Positions 46,207 to 55,843 of a DNA stretch of 64,000 nucleotides are shown here, one piece after another. This DNA comes from an uncultured Muribaculaceae bacterium. Lineage in GTDB: Bacteria; Bacteroidota; Bacteroidia; Bacteroidales; Muribaculaceae. Numbering within the stretch: position 1 is the first letter of the stretch; each line of letters starts with the position of its first letter. The notes beneath the pieces are model-generated. The model saw only the letters and a program-made list of their open reading frames with translations, made no database searches and was not told where the DNA came from. The DNA lies in assembly GCA_934555895.1 (NCBI GenBank), contig CAKTFH010000008.1:1-64000 (forward strand), written 5' to 3'. The position numbers were made by a program, and so were the translations under genes.

Positions 46207-46476
46207 ATGGCAAAAGAATCAATGAAAGCCCGCGAGGTGAAGCGTGCGAAGCTTGTAGCCAAATATGCCGCCAAGAAAGCTGCCCTCAAGGCAGCCGGCG
46301 ACTATGAAGGCCTTCAGGCTCTGCCGAAGAACGCATCTTCGGTGCGCCTGCACAACCGCTGCTCCATCACAGGCCGTCCCAAAGGCTACATGCGCCAGTT
46401 CGGCATCTCGCGTATCCAGTTCCGTGAGATGGCATCGGCCGGTCTCATCCCCGGTGTGAAGAAAGCCAGCTGGTAA
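46207..46476 (+). CDS. rpsN: Ribosomal protein S14 (zinc-free type)
   Basis: 89 residues, 30S head. It is the long form with a single cysteine ([20 protein letters not shown]), not the short CXXC zinc form. I start at ATG 46207 ([17 protein letters not shown]); the frame extends 11 codons upstream into the leader. First gene of the segment after the internal terminator/promoter. Confidence 0.95.
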   Translation: MAKESMKAREVKRAKLVAKYAAKKAALKAAGDYEGLQALPKNASSVRLHNRCSITGRPKGYMRQFGISRIQFREMASAGLIPGVKKASW

Positions 46477-46870
46477 TCGGCCGGCGGCACATCACCGCGT
46501 CCTGAAGTCAGGTAAAGACGAAAGGACGACAGAGCACGACAAAGCAGTCGTCAGGTCTCCGTCAAGGAGCCTGCGATGCAACTCCTGAATCACACTCCTC
46601 AGGGCCGCGCAGGCAGGAGTTCAGGCCAATGGCACAGCGCCACAGGCAGAGCAGCGGACAGGACCACCGGGTAAGCCCAATTCTGCGGGACCCCCCGGAC
46701 GGAAACCGTGCCCGGCTCCGAACACCGGCAACGCAGGCAGCCGCCCCGACCATAAGCCGGCCGCCACACCAAAGTATTAAATATTGTTGGGAACACATTC
46801 CCTTCCGGACCATCGGCCGAGACCGCCCCGGGCCACTGTTCCCAATCAATTTAAATCACATCAAACAACA
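46477..46870 (+). other. Expanded GC-rich spacer between rpsN and rpsH
   Basis: 394 bp without a credible gene in a place where spacers are normally 20-50 bp. It is GC-rich, with a long-range stem TTGGGAACA/TGTTCCCAA (46787-46845) that ends 25 nt before the rpsH ATG, plus several smaller pairings. No Bacteroidetes promoter match is clear. Frames on both strands are poor in family resemblance. Confidence 0.6.
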
Positions 46871-47269
46871 ATGACTGATCCAATAGCAGATTATCTGACA
46901 AGATTGAGGAATGCCATCAAAGCCAACCACCGCGTGGTGGAGATTCCCGCCTCAAACTTGAAGAAGGAAATCACCAAGATTCTCTTCGAGCAGGGCTATA
47001 TCCTTAACTACAAGTTCGTGGAGGACGACACCCCCTCCGGAGCCATCAAGGTAGCTCTGAAATATGACCCCGTGGACCGCGTGAACGCCATCAAGGGCCT
47101 CAAGCGTGTGTCGCGCCCCGGTCTGCGCCAGTATACTGGCTACAAGAATATGCCCCGAGTGTTGAACGGCTTAGGCATCGCTATCCTTTCCACTTCAAAA
47201 GGCGTCATGACCAACAAGAAGGCGTCGGAGCTGAAGATTGGCGGCGAAGTGCTGTGCTACGTATATTAA
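46871..47269 (+). CDS. rpsH: Ribosomal protein S8
   Basis: 132 residues, central 16S-binding protein. It starts MTDPIADYLTRLRNAIKANH and ends ASELKIGGEVLCYVY. The frame is open upstream to 46784, but only the ATG at 46871 gives an S8 N-terminus. In E. coli S8 represses the spc operon by binding its mRNA, so the hairpin just upstream is of interest. Confidence 0.96.
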   Translation: MTDPIADYLTRLRNAIKANHRVVEIPASNLKKEITKILFEQGYILNYKFVEDDTPSGAIKVALKYDPVDRVNAIKGLKRVSRPGLRQYTGYKNMPRVLNGLGIAILSTSKGVMTNKKASELKIGGEVLCYVY

Positions 47270-47293
47270 TCTTAAATAGGAGGAACAAGCAAT

Positions 47294-47851
47294 ATGTCAA
47301 GAATAGGTAAAGCTCCCATTGAGATTCCCGCAGGCGTGGAGGTTAAAGTCGACGCCAACAACGTAGTGACAGTGAAAGGCCCCAAAGGCACACTCACTCA
47401 GGCAGTGAACCCCGAGTTCGAAATCAAGCAGGAGGGCAACCATCTTATGATTGTCCGTCCGACCGACGACCGCGAGCATCGTGCGCAGCACGGTCTCTAC
47501 CGCGCCCTTGTCCACAACATGGTGGTGGGTGTGAGCACCGGTTATCGTAAAGAAATGGAATTGGTAGGTGTGGGCTACCGCGTATCAGCCACAGGCCAGG
47601 TGCTTGAGCTGTCGCTCGGTTTCTCGCATGCCATATATATCAAGCTTCCTGCCGAGATAAAGGTAGAAGCAAAGAGCGAGCGTAACAAGAACCCGCTTAT
47701 CATCCTCGAGAGCGACGACAAGCAGCTCCTGGGTCAGGTGTGCGCCAAGATCCGTTCGCTCCGCAAGCCCGAACCTTACAAGGGCAAGGGTATCAAGTTC
47801 GTCGGCGAAGTAATCCGCCGCAAGTCTGGTAAAACGGCAGGTGCCAAATAA
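47294..47851 (+). CDS. rplF: Ribosomal protein L6
   Basis: 185 residues, two homologous domains near the factor-binding site. It starts MSRIGKAPIEIPAGVEVKVD and contains LVGVGYRVSATGQVLELSLG and RKPEPYKGKGIKF. A relatively good purine-rich AGGAGG lies about 8 nt upstream, rare in this window. Confidence 0.96.
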   Translation: MSRIGKAPIEIPAGVEVKVDANNVVTVKGPKGTLTQAVNPEFEIKQEGNHLMIVRPTDDREHRAQHGLYRALVHNMVVGVSTGYRKEMELVGVGYRVSATGQVLELSLGFSHAIYIKLPAEIKVEAKSERNKNPLIILESDDKQLLGQVCAKIRSLRKPEPYKGKGIKFVGEVIRRKSGKTAGAK

Positions 47852-47864
47852 AAAGTAAACTACT

Positions 47865-48206
47865 ATGATCTCAAAGCAAGATAGAAGAAATAAGATCAAG
47901 ACGCGCATCCGCGGCAAAGTTTCCGGCACCGCACAGCGTCCCCGCATGAGCGTTTTCCGCAGCAACAAGCAGATCTACGTGCAGTTGGTTGACGATGCCG
48001 AGGGCAAGACCCTCGCATGCGCATCCTCCAAGGGTATCGAGGAGGGCAATAAGACCGAGATTGCCGCCAAGGTAGGCAAGGCCATCGCCGAGAAGGCTCT
48101 GGCAGCCGGCGTTACCGAAGTGGTTTTCGACCGCAACGGCTATCTTTTCCACGGACGTGTAAAATCGTTGGCTGACGCAGCTCGCGAAGGCGGACTTAAA
48201 TTCTGA
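47865..48206 (+). CDS. rplR: Ribosomal protein L18
   Basis: 113 residues, 5S rRNA-binding protein. It starts [20 protein letters not shown] and contains [20 protein letters not shown], ending [10 protein letters not shown]. Confidence 0.95.
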   Translation: MISKQDRRNKIKTRIRGKVSGTAQRPRMSVFRSNKQIYVQLVDDAEGKTLACASSKGIEEGNKTEIAAKVGKAIAEKALAAGVTEVVFDRNGYLFHGRVKSLADAAREGGLKF

Positions 48207-48214
48207 AAACAACA

Positions 48215-48733
48215 ATGGCAAATAAGAATAACAGAGTAAAATCAACTAACGACATAGAGTTGAAGGACCGTCTGGTGGCCATCAACCGCGTTACGAAGGT
48301 TACCAAAGGCGGCCGCACGTTCACATTCGCAGCTATCGTGGTTGTCGGCGACGGCAACGGCATCGTAGGCTGGGGACTTGGCAAGGCCAACGAGGTCACA
48401 GCCGCCATCGCCAAAGGCGTGGAGGCAGCCAAGAAGAACCTCATCCGCGTGCCCATCAACAAAGGCACCATCCCCCACGAGCAGATAGCCAAGTTCGGTG
48501 GCTCGCGTGTGCTTCTCAAGCCCGCTTCCCACGGTACCGGTGTTAAAGCCGGCGGCGCTATGCGTGCCGTGCTCGAGAGCGTGGGCATCACCGATGTGCT
48601 TGCCAAGAGCAAGGGCTCGTCGAACCCCCACAACCTCGTCAAGGCCACTATCGCCGCTCTTGGCGAAATGCGTTCGCCCGCTCAGATAGCACAGAACCGC
48701 GGCGTTTCGGTAAGCCAGGTGTTCAACGGCTGA
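48215..48733 (+). CDS. rpsE: Ribosomal protein S5
   Basis: 172 residues, 30S protein important for accuracy. [20 protein letters not shown] and [20 protein letters not shown] identify it, with the S5 C-terminal [19 protein letters not shown]. Starts 8 bp after rplR. Confidence 0.97.
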   Translation: MANKNNRVKSTNDIELKDRLVAINRVTKVTKGGRTFTFAAIVVVGDGNGIVGWGLGKANEVTAAIAKGVEAAKKNLIRVPINKGTIPHEQIAKFGGSRVLLKPASHGTGVKAGGAMRAVLESVGITDVLAKSKGSSNPHNLVKATIAALGEMRSPAQIAQNRGVSVSQVFNG

Positions 48734-48760
48734 AAAGCCCTTTAAAATCAGATTCTGACA

Positions 48761-48940
48761 ATGGCACAGATAAAAATCAAACAGATAAAAAGCCGCATCG
48801 GCGCCCCCGAAGTGCAGAAGCGCACACTCGACGCCCTCGGCCTCAGGAAAATGAACCACACCGTGGTGAAAGAAGACACCCCCTCCGTGCTCGGCATGGT
48901 GAATCGCGTGCACCATCTGGTAGAGGTAACTAAGGCCTGA
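48761..48940 (+). CDS. rpmD: Ribosomal protein L30
   Basis: 59 residues, too short for a usual ORF cutoff. It starts MAQIKIKQIKSRIGAPEVQK and continues RTLDALGLRKMNHTVV, ending MVNRVHHLVEVTKA. Length and position between rpsE and rplO are standard. Confidence 0.95.
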   Translation: MAQIKIKQIKSRIGAPEVQKRTLDALGLRKMNHTVVKEDTPSVLGMVNRVHHLVEVTKA

Positions 48941-48954
48941 GACAGCCTCCCTAG

Positions 48955-49001
48955 CCGCCCAAGGCCATGGCCCGTTGGGGCTGCGGCCATGTAAGCGGCG
49001 G
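48955..49001 (+). promoter_or_regulatory. Nested hairpin between rpmD and rplO
   Basis: CCGCC (48955-48959) pairs with GGCGG (48997-49001), and inside it CATGGCC (48966-48972) pairs with GGCCATG (48985-48991). It lies in a 114-bp spacer with no U-tract. Function unknown. Confidence 0.45.
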
Positions 49002-49054
49002 CAAGAGATAAATAACATATTTCTAAACAGCAATCAGAAAAATCTATCATAATT

Positions 49055-49504
49055 ATGGATTTAAGTAATCTGAAACCCGCAGCAGGAAGCACACACCGCG
49101 AGACCCGTATAGGTCGCGGTCCCGGCTCGGGCAAGGGCGGCACATCCACCCGCGGTCACAAGGGTGCCAAGTCGCGCTCCGGCTACAGCCGCAAAATCGG
49201 TTTCGAAGGCGGCCAGATGCCTCTCCAGCGTCGTCTGCCCAAGTTTGGCTTCAAGAATTTCAACCGTGTAGAGTATAAGGTAGTGAACCTCGATGCCATC
49301 CAGGCCCTCGCAGAAGCCCAGAAGCTCGAGAAGATAGGCCTTGCAGAGCTCCGCCAGTTCGGCCTTGTAGGCAAGAACGATCTGGTGAAGATACTCGGCA
49401 ACGGCGCTCTCACAGCCAAGCTCGAGGTTGAGGCCAACGCATTCTCCGCAACTGCCGAAAAAGCCATTGTTGAGGCCGGCGGTTCCATCAACAAAGTAAA
49501 GTAA
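49055..49504 (+). CDS. rplO: Ribosomal protein L15
   Basis: 149 residues. The glycine/arginine-rich N-terminus MDLSNLKPAAGSTHRETRIG is followed by GRGPGSGKGGTSTRGHKGAK, and a globular C-terminal half follows. Starts 4 bp before secY, as usual. Confidence 0.96.
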   Translation: MDLSNLKPAAGSTHRETRIGRGPGSGKGGTSTRGHKGAKSRSGYSRKIGFEGGQMPLQRRLPKFGFKNFNRVEYKVVNLDAIQALAEAQKLEKIGLAELRQFGLVGKNDLVKILGNGALTAKLEVEANAFSATAEKAIVEAGGSINKVK

Positions 49505-49508
49505 TTCA

Positions 49509-50858
49509 ATGAAATTCATCCAAACCTTAAAAAACATCTGGACGATTGAGGAGCTGCGCCAGCGCCTGACCATCACCGTCCTGTTGGTGCTCGTCTACCG
49601 TCTGGGCTGCTATGTGGTGCTCCCCGGCATCAATCCCAACGACCTCGACGCACTCACAAGCTTCACCAACAAGAGCGGCCTGATGCAGCTTCTGGATATG
49701 TTCTCGGGAGGTGCATTCTCTCAGGCCTCCATCTTCGCACTTGGTATCATGCCCTACATCACGGCATCGATTGTGATACAGCTTGCGGGCATGGTGCTGC
49801 CTTCATTCCAGAAGATGCAGCGCGAGGGCGAGAGCGGCCGTCAGAAGTTGAACCAGTACACACGCTACCTTACAGTGCTGATACTTCTGGTTCAGGGTCC
49901 CGCTTATCTTTACAACCTGCGCGCTCAGGTGGTGAATGCCGGCGGAACCGTTGAGATGGGTTTCTGGACAGTGGTATATCTCACCATCATCCTGGCCGCC
50001 GGTTCCATGTTCATCATGTGGCTCGGCGAGCGCATCACCGACCGCGGTATCGGCAACGGTATCTCATTCATCATCCTCGTGGGCATCATCGCCCGCCTGC
50101 CGGTGGCTCTGTTCTATGAGTTCACCTCGCGTCTGCCGGGAAGCACCGGCAGCGAGGGCGGCCTGATCATGTTCATCGTGGAGGTAGTGCTCCTGTTCGC
50201 TGTCACCATCGGTGCGGTGCTTCTGGTGCAGGGCACCCGCAAGGTGCCTGTGCAGTATGCCAAGCGCATAGTGGGCAACAAGCAGTACGGCGGTGCCCGC
50301 CAGTATATCCCCCTGAAGGTGAATGCAGCCGGCGTGATGCCTATCATCTTCGCACAGGCAATCATGTTTATCCCTATCACCCTTGCCGGATTCGGCTCGG
50401 CTGAGGGAGGCACGGGCTTCTTCGCTACATTCTCCGACATCAACGGATTCTGGTACAACTTCGTGTACTTCATTCTCATCGTGCTCTTCACTTACTTCTA
50501 TACCGCCATTACAGTGCGCCCCACCCAGATGGCAGAGGAAATGAAGCGCAACAACGGCTTCATCCCCGGTGTGAAACCCGGTAAGAAAACTGCCGAGTAT
50601 CTTGATTCGATCATGAGCCGCATCACACTGCCGGGTTCTATCTTCCTTGGCATCGTGGCCATTCTGCCCGCTTTCGCGCGCCTGTTCGGCATCAGCCAGA
50701 ACTTTGCCCAGTTCTTCGGCGGCACATCGCTGCTGATTATGGTGGGTGTGGTGCTCGATACCCTGCAGCAGATCGAGTCGCACCTGATGATGCACCACTA
50801 CGACGGTCTGATGAAGGAAGGCAAAATCAAGGGCCGTACCACAGGCAGCGCCTATTGA
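49509..50858 (+). CDS. secY: Preprotein translocase subunit SecY
   Basis: 449 residues, ten membrane segments, the channel of the Sec translocon in the inner membrane. LLDMFSGGAFSQASIFALGI and MPYITASIVIQLAGMVLP form the conserved first part. ERITDRGIGNGISFIILVGI and RNNGFIPGVKPGKKTAEYL follow, and it ends in a cytoplasmic tail LMKEGKIKGRTTGSAY. Standard end of the spc group. A 221-bp spacer with small hairpins (GGGGAG/CTCCCC at 50954-50978) separates it from map. Confidence 0.97.
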   Translation: MKFIQTLKNIWTIEELRQRLTITVLLVLVYRLGCYVVLPGINPNDLDALTSFTNKSGLMQLLDMFSGGAFSQASIFALGIMPYITASIVIQLAGMVLPSFQKMQREGESGRQKLNQYTRYLTVLILLVQGPAYLYNLRAQVVNAGGTVEMGFWTVVYLTIILAAGSMFIMWLGERITDRGIGNGISFIILVGIIARLPVALFYEFTSRLPGSTGSEGGLIMFIVEVVLLFAVTIGAVLLVQGTRKVPVQYAKRIVGNKQYGGARQYIPLKVNAAGVMPIIFAQAIMFIPITLAGFGSAEGGTGFFATFSDINGFWYNFVYFILIVLFTYFYTAITVRPTQMAEEMKRNNGFIPGVKPGKKTAEYLDSIMSRITLPGSIFLGIVAILPAFARLFGISQNFAQFFGGTSLLIMVGVVLDTLQQIESHLMMHHYDGLMKEGKIKGRTTGSAY

Positions 50859-51079
50859 TTCCAGCCGGAATAACCGTCACACCCTATGAATCCCAGACCC
50901 GGGCCCTCTCATCGCTGAGTGCGACGCCCGGACAAAGCTCCTGCAGCATGTGTGGGGAGGCATATGAAATGTCTCCCCGCCCGTGCGGAGGAGAAAATCT
51001 CCACCCCGCGGACCGCGCAAGCATACAACGGGAATGGAGGACTGTAAAACGACAACAATTTTCCACATTTCATCAGCAG

Positions 51080-51862
51080 ATGATATACCTAAAGACACCG
51101 GAAGAAATTGAACAGATGGCCGCTGCATGCGACCTTACGAGCCGCACCCTCGGCGAGATGGCCAAATGGGTGAAGCCCGGTGTCACCACTCACCGTATCG
51201 ATTCGGTGGCAAAAGAGTTCATCTTCGACAACGGCGGCCGCCCCTCATGTCTTGGCTATGGCGGATTCCCAGGCGCCGTGTGCATGGAGGTGAACGAGGT
51301 AGTGGTGCATGGATTTCCTTCGCAGTACACACTCAAGGAGGGCGATATAATCGGCCTCGATGTTGTGGTGGAGTTGAACGGCTTCAATGGCGACATGTGC
51401 TATACATTTCCTGTCGGCGAAGTCGACGAAAAGACTCTGGCGCTGATGCGTACCACCAAGGAGAGCCTTTACAAAGGCATCGATGCATGTCGCGAGGGAT
51501 CGCGCATAGGCGACATCGCAAATGCCATCCAGACTTACGTGGAACACCGCGGATATACCGTAGTACGCGAGATGTGTGGACACGGCATAGGCAAGCGCAT
51601 GCATGAAGACCCCGAGGTGCCCAACTATGGGCGTCGTGGCACAGGTCCGGTGATTAAAAACGGTCTCTGCATCGCCATCGAGCCTATGATAAACCTCGGA
51701 AGCCGCAACATTGTGATAGAGCGCGACGGCTGGACATGCCGCACACGCGATCGCAAGCCTTCGGCGCACTATGAGCACACAGTGGCTGTGCTCGGCGGGG
51801 AGACCCGCATCCTCACCACCTTCGATTATGTGAAGGAGGTGATCGGCGACCAGTATATCTGA
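51080..51862 (+). CDS. map: Methionine aminopeptidase type I
   Basis: A 260-residue dinuclear-metal enzyme that removes the initiator methionine from nascent proteins. Metal ligands are visible: two aspartates in IIGLDVVVELNGFNGDMCYT, a histidine in GHGIGKRMHEDP, and glutamates in AIEPMIN and in the final AHYEHTVAV. The open frame extends back to 50855 inside secY. I start at the ATG at 51080 (MIYLKTPEEIEQMAAA), the family-typical N-terminus. There is no N-terminal zinc-finger extension. Confidence 0.95.
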   Translation: MIYLKTPEEIEQMAAACDLTSRTLGEMAKWVKPGVTTHRIDSVAKEFIFDNGGRPSCLGYGGFPGAVCMEVNEVVVHGFPSQYTLKEGDIIGLDVVVELNGFNGDMCYTFPVGEVDEKTLALMRTTKESLYKGIDACREGSRIGDIANAIQTYVEHRGYTVVREMCGHGIGKRMHEDPEVPNYGRRGTGPVIKNGLCIAIEPMINLGSRNIVIERDGWTCRTRDRKPSAHYEHTVAVLGGETRILTTFDYVKEVIGDQYI

Positions 51863-51973
51863 CAATTCGCCTCACTTACGCGGACGACGCTTTATAAGCC
51901 GCTTCCGCAACCGGCGCCGGGAACCCGGTGTCGCTTCCCACAGGAAACTACACAGATACACTAAATAATCTAT

Positions 51974-52192
51974 ATGGCAAAACAATCGGCAATCGAACAG
52001 GACGGCACCATAGTGGAGGCTCTGAGCAACGCAATGTTCCGCGTGGAGCTCGAGAACGGCCACGAAATCACCGCACACATCTCCGGAAAAATGCGCATGC
52101 ATTACATCAAGATTCTTCCCGGCGACAAAGTGAAGGTGGAAATGTCGCCCTACGACCTCTCCAAAGGCCGTATCGCATTCCGCTACAAATAA
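51974..52192 (+). CDS. infA: Translation initiation factor IF-1
   Basis: 72 residues, an S1-like OB fold that binds the ribosomal A site during initiation. It starts [20 protein letters not shown] and contains [21 protein letters not shown] longer overlapping frame (51928) is spurious. Position between map and rpmJ is conserved. Confidence 0.97.
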   Translation: MAKQSAIEQDGTIVEALSNAMFRVELENGHEITAHISGKMRMHYIKILPGDKVKVEMSPYDLSKGRIAFRYK

Positions 52193-52235
52193 TCACCTCA
52201 TAAAAAATAACCCCAACTTTTTTCACGACATCCTC

Positions 52236-52352
52236 ATGAAAGTAAGAGCATCAATCAAGAAGCGCACTCCCGAGGACAAAATAGTCCGTCGCAAGGGCCG
52301 CCTCTACGTGATCAACAAGAAAAATCCTAAAAACAAACAGCGTCAGGGATAA
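52236..52352 (+). CDS. rpmJ: Ribosomal protein L36 (cysteine-free)
   Basis: 38 residues: [20 protein letters not shown] followed by [18 protein letters not shown]. The canonical form uses three cysteines and a histidine to hold zinc; all are absent here, so it is a zinc-free version. Its 43-bp distance after infA and its length are normal. Confidence 0.95.
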   Translation: MKVRASIKKRTPEDKIVRRKGRLYVINKKNPKNKQRQG

Positions 52353-52429
52353 CACCCCCTTGATAACCTGAAATCGGCCATCCCCACACAGGATATTGAC
52401 CTCCGGGCCAATGGGGCGGTGGGCCAGGA

Positions 52430-52462
52430 TTTTCAGGATTCAGGAAAATTTGTTATTTTTGC
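52430..52462 (+). promoter_or_regulatory. Promoter of the alpha operon (rpsM-rplQ)
   Basis: TTTT (52430-52433), 20 bp, TATTTTTGC (52454-52462). The -7 element is perfect and the -33 element has one mismatch. A start near 52469 leaves a leader of only about 25 nt. Confidence 0.7.
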
Positions 52463-52493
52463 ACCCCAAAACAAGTGATATAAACCGTATTAT

Positions 52494-52874
52494 ATGGCAG
52501 TAAGAATCGTGGGAGTTGACCTCCCCCAGAACAAACGAGGCGAAATAGCCTTGACTTATATCTTCGGCATCGGCCGGAGCGCCGCAAAGACCATCCTGGA
52601 GAAAGCCGGCGTGGATGTGAACATCAAGGTTCAGGACTGGACCGACGCACAGGCCGCGAAGGTTCGTGAAGTTATCCAGGAGAACTATAAGGTAGAGGGC
52701 GACCTCCGCAGCGAGATCCAGCTCAACATCAAACGCCTGATGGACATCGGTTGCTACCGCGGCATCCGTCACCGCAACGGCCTGCCCGTGCGCGGCCAGA
52801 GCACCAAGAACAATGCCCGTACCCGCAAGGGTCGCAAGAAGACCGTGGCCAACAAGAAGAAGGCTACCAAGTAA
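52494..52874 (+). CDS. rpsM: Ribosomal protein S13
   Basis: 126 residues, 30S head, contacts the P-site tRNA and 50S. It starts [20 protein letters not shown], contains [20 protein letters not shown] and ends in a lysine-rich tail. First gene of the alpha group. Confidence 0.97.
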   Translation: MAVRIVGVDLPQNKRGEIALTYIFGIGRSAAKTILEKAGVDVNIKVQDWTDAQAAKVREVIQENYKVEGDLRSEIQLNIKRLMDIGCYRGIRHRNGLPVRGQSTKNNARTRKGRKKTVANKKKATK

Positions 52875-52909
52875 TCAGGCATAAGATTTAACAGCATTTA
52901 AAAAGCATT

Positions 52910-53299
52910 ATGGCAAAGAAAACAGTTGCAGCTAAAAAGAGAAACGTAAAAGTTGACGCAGCAGGCCAGCTCCATGTTCACTCCTCCTTCAACAATATCA
53001 TTGTATGTCTGGCCAACAGCGAGGGTCAGGTGATTTCCTGGTCTAGCGCAGGCAAGATGGGCTTCCGTGGCTCGAAGAAGAACACTCCCTATGCAGCCCA
53101 GATGGCAGCTCAGGATTGCGGAAAAGTGGCATATGACCTCGGCCTCCGTAAAGTGAAGGCATATGTAAAGGGTCCGGGCAACGGCCGTGAGTCGGCTATC
53201 CGCACCGTGCACGGCATGGGCATTGAGGTAAGCGAAATCATCGATGTGACTCCGCTTCCGCACAACGGTTGCCGTCCTCCCAAGCGCCGCCGCTGCTGA
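52910..53299 (+). CDS. rpsK: Ribosomal protein S11
   Basis: 129 residues, 30S platform. It contains [20 protein letters not shown] and the C-terminal [16 protein letters not shown], where the NG step is the site of isoaspartate formation in other bacteria. A 232-bp spacer follows before rpsD, with no feature I can name. Confidence 0.97.
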   Translation: MAKKTVAAKKRNVKVDAAGQLHVHSSFNNIIVCLANSEGQVISWSSAGKMGFRGSKKNTPYAAQMAAQDCGKVAYDLGLRKVKAYVKGPGNGRESAIRTVHGMGIEVSEIIDVTPLPHNGCRPPKRRRC

Positions 53300-53531
53300 T
53301 ACCGTATTCACGCATTCAGCATAGAGTCAACACCAACTTTCAGATGTTCCGCACCGGTCTCTCGGGCCGCCGCATCAGCACCCTGCACACAGGGCGCGGG
53401 CGCAGGAGAGAAACCACAGGATTCAGGGAGCCGCAGAAGGCTTTCACCCCGGCATATGAGGTGATAATCGCCGGTACAATCCTCAATATGGCGCGGCAAC
53501 AACAAAATCTTTTTAAACCTTAGAAAGAAAA

Positions 53532-54137
53532 ATGGCAAGATATACTGGTCCTAAGACCAAAATCGCACGTAAATTCGGGGAACCCATCTTCGGCGAGGAC
53601 AAGATTTTCAGCGCCCGCAACTATCCCCCCGGCCAGCACGGTCAGAACCGTCGCCGCAAAACTTCAGAGTATGGCACTCAGCTGCGCGAGAAGCAGAAAG
53701 CCAAATATACCTACGGCGTGCTCGAGCGTCAGTTCCGCAATCTCTTCGAGAAGGCTTCTTCCATGAAGGGCATCACCGGCGAGATTCTGCTTCAGTTGCT
53801 TGAAGGCCGCCTCGATAACGTGGTTTATCGCCTCGGAATCGCTCCGACCCGTGCCGCTGCCCGTCAGCTTGTGCTCCACAAGCATGTGACTGTAAACGGT
53901 GAAGTGGTAAACATACCCTCTTACGCAGTTAACCCCGGCGATGTGGTCGGTGTGCGTGAGAAATCAAAGTCTCTCGAGGTTATCACCGATGCCCTTGCTG
54001 GATTCAACCACAGCAAGTATCCCTGGCTCGAGTGGGACGAAAGCACCAAGAGCGGCAAGCTCCTGCATGTGCCCACCCGTGAGGACATCCCCGAAAATAT
54101 CAAGGAGCAGCTTATCGTCGAGCTCTATTCCAAGTAA
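53532..54137 (+). CDS. rpsD: Ribosomal protein S4
   Basis: 201 residues, 16S assembly initiator and, in E. coli, repressor of the alpha operon. It starts [20 protein letters not shown]; the S4 domain reads [20 protein letters not shown]. The zinc-finger cysteines found in some S4 proteins are absent. Confidence 0.97.
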   Translation: MARYTGPKTKIARKFGEPIFGEDKIFSARNYPPGQHGQNRRRKTSEYGTQLREKQKAKYTYGVLERQFRNLFEKASSMKGITGEILLQLLEGRLDNVVYRLGIAPTRAAARQLVLHKHVTVNGEVVNIPSYAVNPGDVVGVREKSKSLEVITDALAGFNHSKYPWLEWDESTKSGKLLHVPTREDIPENIKEQLIVELYSK

Positions 54138-54157
54138 TCATCTTTAAAACAAGATCC

Positions 54158-55150
54158 ATGGCTATTTTAGCATTCCAAAAACCTGACAAGGTTGTGATGT
54201 TAGAAGCTAACAACTTCTACGGCAAATTCGAGTTCAAGCCTTTGGAGCCGGGCTATGGTATCACTGTGGGCAACGCACTTCGTCGCGTGCTGCTCTCGTC
54301 GCTCGAAGGTTACGCCATCTCGGCTATCAAAATCGACGGCGTGAAACATGAGTTTGATACCATCCCCGGAGTAAAGGAAGATGTCACGAACATCATCCTG
54401 AACCTCAAGAAGGTAGATCTTAAGCAGATCACTGAAGACACCGACTCGGAGAAGGCCACCATCACAGTGTCGGGTCAGGAGGTGTTCAAAGCCGGTGACA
54501 TAGGCAAGGCTCTTTCGGGCTTTGAGGTCCTCAATCCCGAAGAGGTGATATGTCATTTGGATCCCAGCGCGGGCTTCACTATCGAAGTGACCATCAACAA
54601 GGGTCGCGGTTGGGTGCCTGCCGATGAGAACCAGATTGATATCCAGGATATCCACACTCTGGCCATCGACTCGATCTACACTCCCATCAAGAACGTGAAG
54701 TATGCTGTAGAAAACTTCCGCGTTGACCAGAAGACCGACTACGAGAAGCTCATTATTGAAATCACTACCAACGGCTCCATCCTCCCGAAGGAGGCGCTGA
54801 AGGAGGCCGCCAAAATCCTCATCTACCACCTGATGCTCTTCTCTGATGAGAAGATCACCATCGAGACCACCGAAACCGACGGCTCGGAAGAGTTCGATGA
54901 GGAAATACTGCACATGCGTCAGCTGCTCAAGACCAAGCTGGTGGACATGGACCTCAGTGTGCGTGCCCTCAACTGCCTCAAGAGCGCCGATGTGGAGACC
55001 CTTGGCGAGCTGGTGGTTTTCAACAAGACCGACCTCCTCAAGTTCCGCAACTTCGGCAAAAAGTCGCTCACCGAGCTCGACCAGCTCCTTGCCGACCTCG
55101 GCCTATCGTTCGGAATGGATATTTCAAAGTATAAATTAGACAAAGAGTAA
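54158..55150 (+). CDS. rpoA: RNA polymerase alpha subunit
   Basis: 330 residues. The N-terminal assembly domain includes [21 protein letters not shown] linker leads to the C-terminal DNA-binding domain (about 250-325) with [18 protein letters not shown] and [20 protein letters not shown]. Full-length and intact, within the alpha operon. Confidence 0.98.
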   Translation: MAILAFQKPDKVVMLEANNFYGKFEFKPLEPGYGITVGNALRRVLLSSLEGYAISAIKIDGVKHEFDTIPGVKEDVTNIILNLKKVDLKQITEDTDSEKATITVSGQEVFKAGDIGKALSGFEVLNPEEVICHLDPSAGFTIEVTINKGRGWVPADENQIDIQDIHTLAIDSIYTPIKNVKYAVENFRVDQKTDYEKLIIEITTNGSILPKEALKEAAKILIYHLMLFSDEKITIETTETDGSEEFDEEILHMRQLLKTKLVDMDLSVRALNCLKSADVETLGELVVFNKTDLLKFRNFGKKSLTELDQLLADLGLSFGMDISKYKLDKE

Positions 55151-55159
55151 ATAACAACG

Positions 55160-55654
55160 ATGAGACACAATAAATCTTTCAATCATCTTTCGCGCAAGAA
55201 AGCTCACCGCGACGCCTTACTCGCCAACATGACCATTTCCCTTATCCAGCATAAGAGAATCTTCACCACACTGGCAAAGGCTAAGGCACTCCGCGTATAC
55301 GCCGAGCCGCTCATCAACCGCGCCAAGAACGATTCAATGGCCAACCGCCGCCTCGTATTCTCCTACCTCCAGAACAAAGAGGCCGTGAATATCCTTTTCC
55401 GCGAAATCGCCGAGAAGATAGCAGAGCGCCCCGGTGGCTACACCCGCATTCTCAAGACCGGCAACCGTCTGGGCGATAACGCCAAGACCTGCTTTATCGA
55501 GCTTGTGGACTACAATGAGAACATGCTCAAGGAGAAGACTGCCAAGAAGGCCGGCCGCACCCGCCGCAGCCGTGGCAAGAGCACCGCAGCCGCTCCCGCT
55601 GCTGAAACACCTGCCGCAGAGGCTCCCGCTGCCGAGGAGGCAAAGGCTGAATAA
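55160..55654 (+). CDS. rplQ: Ribosomal protein L17 with Ala/Glu-rich tail
   Basis: 164 residues. The core (1-120) is standard: [20 protein letters not shown] and [20 protein letters not shown]. Residues about 130-164 form a low-complexity tail rich in Ala, Pro and Glu ([20 protein letters not shown]), not part of the conserved fold. Last gene of the cluster, ended by a strong terminator. Confidence 0.96.
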   Translation: MRHNKSFNHLSRKKAHRDALLANMTISLIQHKRIFTTLAKAKALRVYAEPLINRAKNDSMANRRLVFSYLQNKEAVNILFREIAEKIAERPGGYTRILKTGNRLGDNAKTCFIELVDYNENMLKEKTAKKAGRTRRSRGKSTAAAPAAETPAAEAPAAEEAKAE

Positions 55655-55681
55655 TCAGTCGCAACTTTTACACAACATAAT

Positions 55682-55742
55682 GGCCGCCGGCCGGAAGACG
55701 CCCCTCAGCGGGGCTCTTCCGCGTCGGCGGTCTGTTTTTTTG
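55682..55742 (+). terminator. Terminator of the alpha operon
   Basis: Nested stem: GCCGCCG outside pairing with CGGCGGT, and GGAAGA-c-GCCCC pairing with GGGGC-TCTTCC inside, followed by TGTTTTTTT. It closes the 20-kb ribosomal cluster. Confidence 0.92.
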
Positions 55743-55763
55743 TCCCTAAGGCGCCGCATCGCT

Positions 55764-55796
55764 TTTGTATATTTGCACGTTAATGTCTATATTTGC
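55764..55796 (+). promoter_or_regulatory. Promoter of the MgtC-family gene
   Basis: TTTG (55764-55767), 20 bp, TATATTTGC (55788-55796), both perfect. A second TATATTTGC overlaps the spacer at 55768-55776. Confidence 0.8.
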
Positions 55797-55843
55797 GGTG
55801 AGAGGCGGCGAAGAAGCCGCATCTGTGTAAAAGTAATGATGAT

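Noticed and set aside
50855..51079. Start of map inside secY
   Set aside because: The 75 extra residues are not family-like and are cysteine- and proline-rich; the ATG at 51080 gives a standard N-terminus.
55797..55843. M-box or other Mg2+ riboswitch before the MgtC-family gene
   Set aside because: The leader is only about 40 nt, too short for any known magnesium riboswitch.
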